The notes below the pieces were generated by a model that saw only the letters and a program-made list of their open reading frames with translations, searched no databases and was not told the origin of the DNA. A program made the translations under genes and the position numbers. A stretch of DNA of 12,742 nucleotides from an uncultured Bacteroidota bacterium (GTDB lineage: Bacteria; Bacteroidota; Bacteroidia; Flavobacteriales; Schleiferiaceae): the NCBI GenBank assembly GCA_913056475.1, contig CAJXMS010000031.1:1-12742 (forward strand), in the 5' to 3' direction. Positions 1 to 6,357 of this stretch are shown one piece after another (positions within the stretch are counted from its first letter, which is position 1; each line of letters begins with the position of its first letter).

Positions 1-76
<76 letters not shown>

Positions 77-148
77 ATGAATGGAAATGTTAATTTCCTG
101 ATTTCTTGCAATAAAACGCCGTGATAGCGCTTTACTTCAAAGAACATT

Positions 149-161
149 CCCGCTTAGCGGG
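149..161 (-). other. short stem-loop at the predicted tRNA-Gly transcript start
   Basis: A perfect 5-bp inverted repeat, CCCGC and GCGGG with a 3-nt loop, sits 37 bp beyond the mutS stop codon and just downstream of the -7 box of the presumed tRNA-Gly promoter. On the minus strand it is followed by a weakly T-rich run (AATGTTCTTT), so it might act as a poor terminator for mutS. It could equally form a small 5' hairpin on the tRNA precursor. The stem is short and could be chance. Confidence 0.35.
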
Positions 162-164
162 CTG

Positions 165-196
165 CAAATATAAGTAGCCTGGGGCTAATTCTGCAA
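165..196 (-). promoter_or_regulatory. Bacteroidota-type promoter for tRNA-Gly
   Basis: Read on the minus strand, TTG (196-194) is followed after 21 nt by TATATTTG (172-165). This fits the Bacteroidota sigma-70-type consensus of TTG/TTTG about 19-21 nt before TAnnTTTG. It lies in the gap between the mutS stop codon and the tRNA, pointing at the tRNA, with a predicted start near 158. That would give a precursor leader of about 80 nt. The match is good but is sequence evidence only. Confidence 0.6.
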
Positions 197-198
197 GC

Positions 199-2802
199 TT
201 AGGCGCCTATTTTTTTCTTGATCTCGTTGAGCTTCATCAGGGCCTCTACGGGGGTAAGGGTATCTACGTCGAGATTTTGGATATCCTGGCGGATCTCCTC
301 CAGGATGGGATCATCCAGCTGGAAAAAACTTAGCTGCATATCCCCATCTGCCTGGGCGGGGCGGGCTTGCTTCTCGGGGTTTTCCTGGTGCTGCTTTTCC
401 AGCTCCTGCAGGAGGCGATCGGCGCGATTGATAACCAGGGAAGGCATACCGGCCATTTTGGCCACGTGGATGCCAAAGGAGTGGTTGCTTCCCCCTTCTA
501 CCAGTTTACGCATGAAAATGATTTTGCCCTGGACGTCCTTTACACTCACGTTAAAATTGCGAATGCGCTCAAACTGCTGGGCCATATCGTTGAGCTCATG
601 GTAATGGGTGGCGAAGAGGGTTTTGGCCTGACTGGGGTGTTGATGGAGAAACTCTGCGATGCTCCAGGCGATGGAAACGCCGTCATACGTACTGGTGCCG
701 CGACCTATTTCGTCCAGGATTACGAGGCTGCGCTCGCTCAAGTTGTTGAGGATGCTGGCTGTTTCGTTCATCTCTACCATGAAGGTACTCTCCCCCTGGC
801 TTATATTATCGGAGGCGCCTACCCGAACAAATATTTTATCGATGAGCCCTACCTGGGCTCCGGTAGCCGGCACAAAGCAGCCCAGCTGCGCCATAAGACA
901 TATCAGGGCCGTTTGCCGCAAGAGGGCCGATTTACCGGACATATTGGGGCCGGTGATCATCATAATTTGCTGGGCCTGGCGGTCCAGCTCCACGTCATTG
1001 GCGATAAACTCCTCTCCGGGAGGCAGGTTATGCTCGATCACGGGGTGCCGCCCCGCCCGGATGTGTAGTTCTTGATCAACGCGCAGTGTAGGGGCGCTAT
1101 AGTTGGCCCCCCGGGCCAAAAGTGCCCAACCCAATAAAACATCGAGGAAGGCCAGTTTTCGGGCATTGGCCTGGATGGGGCCCAGGTACTGACTGGCTTT
1201 ATCGATAAGCTCATCATAGAGCTGCTGTTCCAGCACCAGGATGCGTTCTTCCGCCCCCATTATTTTTTGCTCGTATTCTTTCAGCTCTTCGGTAATATAG
1301 CGCTCGGCGCTTACCAGGGTTTGCTTGCGCACCCAATCCGGGGGGACTTTATTTTTATGGGTATTGCGTACTTCCAGGTAGTAGCCAAACACATTGTTAA
1401 AAGCCACCTTTAAATTAGTGATGCCAGTGCGCTGAGCTTCCCGCTGCTGGATTTCGATAAGCTTGTCTTTGCCGCTGTGTAAAAGCTGTCGCAGCTCGTC
1501 CAGTTCCTGGGATATGCCCGAGCGGATCACCTCCCCTTTGGCCACCTGGCTGGCTGGCTCTTCCTGGAGGGTATCGGTGATCAGGGCCAGAAGGTCTAGT
1601 AAGGGGGCCACTTCCTGGCTCCACTGTGCCAGCACGCTTCCCTCTTCCTGGGCCAGCTCGCGCAGCTGATTGGTTAGCGCCAGGCCTTTTTTGAGCTGGA
1701 GCAGCTCTTTGGGACTAATCTTGCGCGTGCTCAGCTTGGTGGCGATACGCTCCAGGTCATAGATTTCCCGGAGTAGTTCCGCTGCATTTTCGGAGGCTTC
1801 CGGTCGCTCGTACCAGGCCTGTACGATGGCTTGGCGCTTTTCAATGGCGGCCTTATCGAGGAGCGGCATAGCCAGCCAGCGCTGAAGCAGCCGGGCGCCC
1901 ATGGGACTTTGGGTACGGTTGATCACATCCAGCAGCGCCTCCCCATCGGGAGCACTGGGCTCAAAGAGTTCAAGGTTCCGGATTGTAAAGCGGTCCATCC
2001 ACACGTACTCCTGATGATCGATCCGGGATATACTGGTAATGTGATCCAGCTGATGATGCTGGGTTTCTTTTAGGTAATGAAAGATGGCTCCGCAGGCTGT
2101 TACCGCTTCGGGTAAGTCTTCGATACCAAATCCTTTCAGGGAGCTTACTTTAAAATGGTCTAGGAGGTTTTGCCGGGCAAATTGCTCCTTAAATATCCAC
2201 TCATCCAGGGGAAAGGCGTAATTATTGCCCCGAAAGAGCTCCTCGAAGGTATCGCGTCGGGCCTTGCTGTAAAGAATTTCGCTGGGGCCAAAACTCTGGA
2301 TAAGTTTTTCCAGGTATTCGTGACTGCCCTGAGCGGCAAAGAGCTCCCCGGTAGAAATATCACAGAAGGAAATGCCTTGCTGGCCGGTGGTGAGGTGAAC
2401 GGCGCAGAGGAAATTATTTTTTCCCGCTTGCAGCACCTGATCATGGGTAGTAACGCCGGGCGTTACCAACTCGGTAATGCCTCTTTTGACCAGCTTTTTG
2501 GCCTGGCGGGGGTCTTCGAGCTGGTCGCAGATGGCCACCCGCTGCCCGGCCCGGACCAGTTTGGGGAGATACGCGTCCAGGGCATGATGGGGAAAGCCGG
2601 CCAGTTCTACTTCGCTGGCAGAGCCATTGGCCCGTTTGGTAAGCACGATGCCCAGTATACGACTGGCAGCCACGGCATCTTCACCAAACATTTCGTAGAA
2701 ATCTCCTACTCGAAAGAGGAGTAGCGCCCCGGGGTGCTTTTGTTTGATCTCCTCATACTGCCGCATGAGCGGCGTAGTTTTATCTGCTTTAGCTTTGGCC
2801 AC
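199..2802 (-). CDS. mutS: DNA mismatch repair protein MutS
   Basis: MutS recognises mismatches and small loops in newly replicated DNA and recruits MutL using its ATPase cycle. The 867-residue product has the usual length. The N-terminal mismatch-binding domain carries the Phe-X-Glu motif (F35-Y36-E37 in GDFYEMFGEDA). Connector and lever/clamp domains fill roughly 130-575. The ATPase domain has Walker A GPNMSGKS (618-625), Walker B LVILDE (693-698) and the THYHEL segment (732-737). QLSFF at 823-827 near the C-terminus resembles the beta-clamp binding motif of bacterial MutS, and a conserved helical tail follows. The start is GTG at 2802; the resulting leader MAKAKADKTTPLMRQY lines up with the TPMMQQY region of E. 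coli MutS, whereas the first ATG (Met13) would cut into it. It is divergent from the TrmH-family gene across 48 bp. Confidence 0.98.
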   Translation of the reverse strand: MAKAKADKTTPLMRQYEEIKQKHPGALLLFRVGDFYEMFGEDAVAASRILGIVLTKRANGSASEVELAGFPHHALDAYLPKLVRAGQRVAICDQLEDPRQAKKLVKRGITELVTPGVTTHDQVLQAGKNNFLCAVHLTTGQQGISFCDISTGELFAAQGSHEYLEKLIQSFGPSEILYSKARRDTFEELFRGNNYAFPLDEWIFKEQFARQNLLDHFKVSSLKGFGIEDLPEAVTACGAIFHYLKETQHHQLDHITSISRIDHQEYVWMDRFTIRNLELFEPSAPDGEALLDVINRTQSPMGARLLQRWLAMPLLDKAAIEKRQAIVQAWYERPEASENAAELLREIYDLERIATKLSTRKISPKELLQLKKGLALTNQLRELAQEEGSVLAQWSQEVAPLLDLLALITDTLQEEPASQVAKGEVIRSGISQELDELRQLLHSGKDKLIEIQQREAQRTGITNLKVAFNNVFGYYLEVRNTHKNKVPPDWVRKQTLVSAERYITEELKEYEQKIMGAEERILVLEQQLYDELIDKASQYLGPIQANARKLAFLDVLLGWALLARGANYSAPTLRVDQELHIRAGRHPVIEHNLPPGEEFIANDVELDRQAQQIMMITGPNMSGKSALLRQTALICLMAQLGCFVPATGAQVGLIDKIFVRVGASDNISQGESTFMVEMNETASILNNLSERSLVILDEIGRGTSTYDGVSIAWSIAEFLHQHPSQAKTLFATHYHELNDMAQQFERIRNFNVSVKDVQGKIIFMRKLVEGGSNHSFGIHVAKMAGMPSLVINRADRLLQELEKQHQENPEKQARPAQADGDMQLSFFQLDDPILEEIRQDIQNLDVDTLTPVEALMKLNEIKKKIGA

Positions 2803-2832
2803 GCTGGGTACGTCCTATTTTTAATGATTTTG

Positions 2833-2840
2833 CGAAGGTA
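2833..2840 (-). promoter_or_regulatory. candidate -7 box upstream of mutS
   Basis: On the minus strand TACCTTCG lies 30 nt before the mutS GTG. It differs from the Bacteroidota TAnnTTTG element at one position. No convincing TTG partner is found 19-21 nt further upstream, where the divergent methyltransferase gene begins, so this is a tentative call. Confidence 0.3.
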
Positions 2841-2850
2841 AAGTTAGCTT

Positions 2851-3378
2851 ATGAGAAAAAGAGGCATGGAAGAACTAGGCCGTCTGTCGGAGGCGGCTTT
2901 TCGGCAAGCGGAAAAGCACCCCTGCCACCTAATCCTGGACAATGTACGCAGTGTGCTTAACGTAGGCTCTATATTCCGAACGGCTGATGCCTTCCGGTGT
3001 GAAAAGATCTGGTTGGGGGGGCTTACCCCTGAGCCCAGCCGGGAAATGAATAAGACCGCGTTAGGGGCACTGGAGGTCGTCGATTGGGAAAAACGGGAAG
3101 AAATCACCCCCTTACTAAAAGAGCTGCGGGCAGGAGGCTTCGAAATTTGGGCGGTAGAACAGACCACCGCTTCGCGTTCTTTGGCCTCCTGGCGCATCTC
3201 CCCTCAAAAGCCCCTGGCGCTGATCTGGGGAAATGAAGTTACCGGAATAGATGAAGCGCATTTGGCCTTGTGCCAGGGTAGTATTGAAATACCGCAATAC
3301 GGCACTAAGCATTCTCTTAATGTAGCGGTAAGCGCGGGCGTGGTGCTATGGGAATACGTCCGGCAGTACCATTCATAA
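2851..3378 (+). CDS. TrmH/SpoU-family RNA 2'-O-methyltransferase
   Basis: This is a 175-residue SPOUT methyltransferase that would transfer a methyl group from S-adenosylmethionine to a ribose 2'-OH of tRNA or rRNA. The three SpoU motifs are present in order. Motif 1 is DNVRSVLNVGSIFRTADAF (30-48, with N37 and R43). Motif 2 is LIWGNEVTGI (124-133, with E129). Motif 3 runs about 146-169, with the IPQYGTKHSLNVAVSAG stretch that forms the knotted cofactor site. It is a single-domain protein without the N-terminal extension of RlmB, so it resembles small TrmH-like proteins; the exact target nucleotide cannot be told. ATG at 2851 is chosen because MRK-x-EELxRLS is typical of Bacteroidota homologues; ATG at 2866 is the alternative. 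There is no clear ribosome binding site. Confidence 0.9.
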   Translation: MRKRGMEELGRLSEAAFRQAEKHPCHLILDNVRSVLNVGSIFRTADAFRCEKIWLGGLTPEPSREMNKTALGALEVVDWEKREEITPLLKELRAGGFEIWAVEQTTASRSLASWRISPQKPLALIWGNEVTGIDEAHLALCQGSIEIPQYGTKHSLNVAVSAGVVLWEYVRQYHS

Positions 3379-3403
3379 AATTGAAGAGCCCCTTTTAATC
3401 GAA

Positions 3404-3434
3404 AAAGCCCCGGCGAAAGTTTCACCGGGGCTTT
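3404..3434. terminator. bidirectional intrinsic terminator between trmH-like gene and ompA-like gene
   Basis: A perfect 10-bp inverted repeat, AAAGCCCCGG (3404-3413) and CCGGGGCTTT (3425-3434), encloses an 11-nt loop. It lies 25 bp after the stop of the plus-strand methyltransferase gene and 23 bp after the stop of the convergent ompA-like gene. The A/T ends supply U-tracts both ways. The run is longer on the minus strand (TTTTTC), so it serves the ompA-like gene best. Confidence 0.9.
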
Positions 3435-3457
3435 AAATGCTTAAAGCTTCGTAAGGC

Positions 3458-4900
3458 CTATTTTACGGGTTGAACCTCTACACGGCGATTCACTTTGTAA
3501 ATATCTTTCGCCAGGGCATTAGACTCTCCGCCAGACTGGGTCATAATGCGGGAGGAATCTATACCAAAGTACTTGGTAAGCTGCTCAGCTACTTCCTTGG
3601 CCCGACGCTCACCCAGGTTTTTGTTGTATTGCTCGCTTCCGCGCGAATCGGTATAACCGGTAAGGCGAACTTTCAGGTCTTGGTGCGCTTTGAGCACGGA
3701 GGCGATATTGGCAATCCGATAGATGTTTGCGTCGTTCACGGTAGCGCTGTTAAATCCGAAGTAAACGGCGGGTAGCGCGGCTGCACCTAGTCCTTGATCG
3801 GTAGGAATGGTAATACCTTGGTGGTTTACGAGTGCATCTTCGGGGGTATTGGCTTCCTGATCTACATTGTCGGGAACTCCATCACTATCGCTATCGACGG
3901 CACGGCCATCGGCGTCAACTTTCGCCCCTTTCATGGTAAAGGGATCTTGGTCCATGTGATCGGGAATACCATCACCGTCCACATCGGTAGCCACACCCGA
4001 ACCATCTACGGTAGCGTTTTCGGGAGTAGAGTTGTCCTTGTCCATGAGGTTGTTGACCCCGTCGCCATCGTCATCAGAGGTTAGCTTGTCATAATCACTT
4101 TTGATTTGTTCGAGGTCGCCGTAAATTTCGTCTAAGGGGTTACCGTAAACGGCGGCTACCTTCTTATTGGTCTTTTGACCGGACTTGTTGCCGAAGTTGT
4201 AAGAAATGCCTACGCCGGTATAGACCCCGACATCTGAGGAGGAGCCTCCGTTGCCTGTTACACCATTTTGTCCCACGCCATCTACATTATCTCCCAAATA
4301 ATAGCGCGCGCCCACCAGCACATCTAGGTCAAGGGCTTTGCTTAACTGGTATTTGAAATTATAATCGGCCGTGAGCATGGCCAGGTTGTTCCAATTTTCT
4401 CCTTGGGTTCCACGCAGCTCCGTGAGATTCCCGGCCGCGTCAAAATAATCGGGTTGGCTGTGGTGAAAGCCACCACCCAGCAACACCAAGTGTGTTCCTT
4501 TGCGTGCGCCGGTTTTGCCCCGCAACGCCAATGCGCTTAAATTAATGGAGGCTTGGAGGTTGGTATTGATAAAGAAGGTTTCAAAGCGGGGCAGGTTGGT
4601 ACCCCGATCGCCTTTCATTTGACCGATTTCCCCGTTGAAGCGGACGCCCCATACCGTATTGAAATATTTAGATACCGTAAGCACACCGGTAGGACCAAAA
4701 TTGAAGTCACCGGCATCTCCATTGGGACCATTGATCTCCCAGGAGGACAATTCGCCGCCTAAGAAGGAATTTCCAAATCCAAGACCGATGCTCCAGTCGC
4801 GATAGTTGGATACATGGGCATCCGTTAGTTTTTCTTGCTCTTGAGCATTAACTGTCAACGCACTGATGGCGAAGAGGAGGAATAGGCTAATCTTTTTCAT
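3458..4900 (-). CDS. OmpA-family outer-membrane protein with thrombospondin type 3 repeats
   Basis: A 480-residue envelope protein. A Sec signal peptide covers about 1-19 (MKKISLFLLFAISALTVNA, cleavage before QEQEK). Residues 20-250 are rich in alternating aromatic and glycine segments, as expected for an outer-membrane beta-barrel. Three calcium-binding type 3 repeats follow: DDDGDGVNNLMD (276-287), DVDGDGIPDHMD (306-317) and DSDSDGVPDNVD (336-347). The C-terminal OmpA domain (about 378-480) has GYTDSRGSEQYN and GERRAKEV. D418 and R433 have the spacing of the Asp/Arg pair that binds peptidoglycan diaminopimelate in OmpA proteins. It ends VNRRVEVQPVK. It would tether the outer membrane to the cell wall. 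It is a single gene with a good promoter and its own terminator, suggesting strong independent expression. Confidence 0.95.
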   Translation of the reverse strand: MKKISLFLLFAISALTVNAQEQEKLTDAHVSNYRDWSIGLGFGNSFLGGELSSWEINGPNGDAGDFNFGPTGVLTVSKYFNTVWGVRFNGEIGQMKGDRGTNLPRFETFFINTNLQASINLSALALRGKTGARKGTHLVLLGGGFHHSQPDYFDAAGNLTELRGTQGENWNNLAMLTADYNFKYQLSKALDLDVLVGARYYLGDNVDGVGQNGVTGNGGSSSDVGVYTGVGISYNFGNKSGQKTNKKVAAVYGNPLDEIYGDLEQIKSDYDKLTSDDDGDGVNNLMDKDNSTPENATVDGSGVATDVDGDGIPDHMDQDPFTMKGAKVDADGRAVDSDSDGVPDNVDQEANTPEDALVNHQGITIPTDQGLGAAALPAVYFGFNSATVNDANIYRIANIASVLKAHQDLKVRLTGYTDSRGSEQYNKNLGERRAKEVAEQLTKYFGIDSSRIMTQSGGESNALAKDIYKVNRRVEVQPVK

Positions 4901-4960
4901 AGCGTTTTGTTTGAGGCTTTAAGCTTAATGGCCAGCTCCGTTTGCGGCCTTTAATAGGGG

Positions 4961-4990
4961 CAAAAATAGTAATAAGGCTGGTTCTCCAAA
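4961..4990 (-). promoter_or_regulatory. Bacteroidota-type promoter for the ompA-like gene
   Basis: On the minus strand TTTG (4990-4987) is followed after 18 nt by TATTTTTG (4968-4961), close to the TTTG-N19-21-TAnnTTTG consensus of this phylum. The start would fall near 4953, giving a leader of about 50 nt. The leader is A-rich just before the ATG (CAAACAAAACGCT), as is common for well-translated genes in this phylum, where A-rich leaders stand in for Shine-Dalgarno sites. Confidence 0.7.
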
Positions 4991-5034
4991 CCTTTTTGAG
5001 GCAATTATTCATTATTAACGATAATTTCATAGGG

Positions 5035-5062
5035 AGGAGCGGGTTTTGGCCCCGCTTTTTTT
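5035..5062 (+). terminator. orphan plus-strand intrinsic terminator
   Basis: A 6-bp G+C-rich stem, AGCGGG (5038-5043) with CCCGCT (5051-5056), has a 7-nt loop and runs into seven consecutive T residues (5056-5062). G-T wobbles could extend the stem at its base. The T-tract is on the plus strand only, yet the nearest plus-strand gene upstream ends at 3378, beyond another terminator. It cannot serve the two flanking minus-strand genes. It may end a small non-coding or antisense transcript starting between about 4900 and 5030. Confidence 0.6.
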
Positions 5063-5125
5063 GCTACCGGACTGACTTCGGCGAGGCCTTGACCTTTGGC
5101 TTACACTCAGATTTTGACCGCCCAG

Positions 5126-5162
5126 CCCGGAAGGCTTGGGGCTTAGGCCTTCGTGCCCCGGG
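5126..5162. repeat. interrupted inverted repeat
   Basis: CCCGG-AAGGC (5126-5135) can pair with GCCTT (5147-5151) and CCGGG (5158-5162), giving ten pairs with a 6-nt one-sided bulge and an 11-nt loop. It lies 39 bp beyond the kinase stop codon but lacks a T-tract on either strand. It may be an RNA 3'-end structure or chance. Confidence 0.3.
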
Positions 5163-5200
5163 TATTGCTTATTGGCAGGCGATTGCGGTAATTAAAGCCT

Positions 5201-5824
5201 CTAAGGGGCCTCTTCTTCAAATATCGTCCTTAGCTGATCGATGATAGGCTCCACCGCGGCAGGCTCCTTAATCCAGTTGTAACGGTCAGCTTCCAATGGT
5301 AAAAGCGGTAGGGAGCTCCGATGTCTGAAAAAACTTTCGTAGCGATCGCCTATATCTTTTAAATACTCCTCCGCTATCCCTTGTTCATAGGGGCGCCCAC
5401 GCAAAGCAATATTGGCTTGAAGGGAAGCGAGCGGCCTACGGAGGTAAACTATCAGGTCGGGTTGCGCTGCTTTCCCCAGGCTCATCTCCCAAAACTGGCG
5501 ATAAAGCTGAAATTCTTCCTGGCCCAGGTTGCACTGGGCGAAGATGAGCGATTTCCAGGGGGCGTAATCGGCAATAAGGGTGGGCTGGAAAAGGTCCTCT
5601 ACCAGGTTTTGCTGGAGCTGGTGATAGCGATCAGCCAGAAAGGACATTTCCAGCGAAAAGGCGTAGCGCTGGGGGTTCTCGTAGAATTTGGTTAGAAAAG
5701 GGTTGTCTTCAAATTCTTCCAACAATAAGCGGGCATTAAGCCGCTGGGCCAAAATGTGAGCCAGAGTAGTCTTTCCGCTACCAATATTGCCCTCAATGGC
5801 AATGAATTTTCCTGCTAATGACAT
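5201..5824 (-). CDS. deoxynucleoside kinase
   Basis: This is a 207-residue member of the dCK/dGK deoxynucleoside kinase family, which phosphorylates salvaged deoxynucleosides to monophosphates in the cytoplasm using ATP. The P-loop GNIGSGKTT is at 12-20. EEFEDNPFL (36-44) occupies the position of the conserved substrate-site glutamate. ADYAPWKSLIFAQ (85-97) corresponds to the usual D/E-R region, with the pattern seen in Bacteroidota homologues. LRGRPYEQGI (141-150) is the arginine-rich LID that closes over the phosphates. Substrate preference cannot be told from sequence. ATG at 5824 follows the folK stop by only 2 nt, so the two are almost certainly one operon with coupled translation. No T-tailed terminator follows it. 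Confidence 0.92.
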   Translation of the reverse strand: MSLAGKFIAIEGNIGSGKTTLAHILAQRLNARLLLEEFEDNPFLTKFYENPQRYAFSLEMSFLADRYHQLQQNLVEDLFQPTLIADYAPWKSLIFAQCNLGQEEFQLYRQFWEMSLGKAAQPDLIVYLRRPLASLQANIALRGRPYEQGIAEEYLKDIGDRYESFFRHRSSLPLLPLEADRYNWIKEPAAVEPIIDQLRTIFEEEAP

Positions 5825-5826
5825 GT

Positions 5827-6345
5827 TTATTCTATCTCCCTGAGAAGGGTCTTTACGCTTTTATTTAGTTGGGGATGGGGATAATTAGGTACGATCTCCG
5901 CCATCGGCGCCAGCACAAAGTGGCGGCGAGTCATCTCGGGATGCGGGATTTTCAGCCCCGGCTCGTCCATTATCCGGTCCTCATAAAATATAATATCTAT
6001 ATCCAGGGGACGGTTTTGGTAACCCGCACCCGTTTGCGGCACTCGCCCCAATTTTTGTTCCACCGCTTGTAATTTGGTTAGTAACTCATTTGGCGCCAGC
6101 CGGGTTCTACAGCACCAGGCTTGATTTAAAAATGGGGGAGCCCCTGGCATGCGCCAGGGGGCCGTCCGGTGGATGCTCGACCGATCTCGTATTTCCAGAA
6201 CCGGCCTCAGAAGCCGCTCGGCTTTTTCAAAATGCGCGGCCACGGGGCCCAGATTGCCGCCCAGCAGTAAAACGGTGGTGTGAACTTTACAATCCAGAAT
6301 ATTGTGATTTACGTAATATTGCGCTGCAAACGTAAAACGAAACAC
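5827..6345 (-). CDS. folK: 2-amino-4-hydroxy-6-hydroxymethyldihydropteridine pyrophosphokinase (HPPK)
   Basis: HPPK transfers pyrophosphate from ATP to 6-hydroxymethyl-7,8-dihydropterin, the step before dihydropteroate synthase in folate synthesis. Numbered from GTG at 6345, the family signature appears in order: LLLGGNLG (26-33), RTAPW (60-64), FLNQ (72-75), LGR (99-101), RPLDIDIIFYED (112-123) with the Mg-binding D115 and D117, then IPHPEMTRRHFVLAPMAEI (133-151). The start is uncertain. Homologues usually begin within a few residues of LLLG, but here no ATG, GTG or TTG exists in frame between GTG 6345 and LLLG. The listed start therefore adds about 20 residues (FRFTFAAQYYVNHNILDCKV) that look unlike the family, and a promoter-like TACGTTTG lies inside them. 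A start at ATT (6300-6298) is conceivable. The gene is followed after 2 nt by the kinase. Confidence 0.9.
   Translation of the reverse strand: MFRFTFAAQYYVNHNILDCKVHTTVLLLGGNLGPVAAHFEKAERLLRPVLEIRDRSSIHRTAPWRMPGAPPFLNQAWCCRTRLAPNELLTKLQAVEQKLGRVPQTGAGYQNRPLDIDIIFYEDRIMDEPGLKIPHPEMTRRHFVLAPMAEIVPNYPHPQLNKSVKTLLREIE
6314..6321 (+). promoter_or_regulatory. candidate -7 box for sppA
   Basis: TAATATTG differs from TAnnTTTG at one position and lies 36 nt before the sppA ATG, a plausible leader length. No TTG at 19-21 nt upstream supports it. It lies only 5 nt from the opposite-facing folK box, so the two promoters would overlap. Weak call. Confidence 0.25.
6327..6334 (-). promoter_or_regulatory. 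candidate -7 box for folK-kinase operon, inside the annotated folK frame
   Basis: On the minus strand TACGTTTG is an exact match to TAnnTTTG. It lies 8 nt downstream of the GTG start codon used for folK, so if functional the transcript would begin near 6320, inside the annotated coding region. That would rule out GTG 6345. There is no clear TTG about 20 nt upstream, so the call is tentative. Confidence 0.35.
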
Positions 6346-6357
6346 CTTCCCTTTATC

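Larger units (their letters stand above)
4901..5200. other. gene-free stretch between ompA-like gene and deoxynucleoside kinase
   Basis: No convincing coding sequence is seen on either strand. A plus-strand open frame here lacks recognisable domains and runs antisense into the kinase 3' end. The left part holds the ompA-like promoter. A plus-strand terminator hairpin follows at about 5035-5062. The right part (5064-5200) has only an interrupted inverted repeat at 5126-5162. Confidence 0.7.

Noticed and set aside
367..1068. Plus-strand open frame of 233 codons opposite mutS
   Set aside because: It lies entirely antisense to the conserved ATPase domain of MutS and encodes nothing recognisable.
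3830..4080. Periodic DNA pattern in the ompA-like gene as a possible DNA repeat array
   Set aside because: The periodicity is explained by the three calcium-binding type 3 protein repeats; the DNA units are diverged and not direct repeats.
4942..5244. Plus-strand open frame of 100 codons in the gene-free stretch
   Set aside because: It has no recognisable motif, passes straight through the terminator hairpin and its T-tract, and ends antisense inside the kinase gene. Better read as non-coding.
6280..6357. Upstream in-frame extension of sppA to 6280
   Set aside because: The added residues do not resemble the family, would put polar sequence before the anchor helix, and lie antisense to folK; ATG 6358 fits far better.
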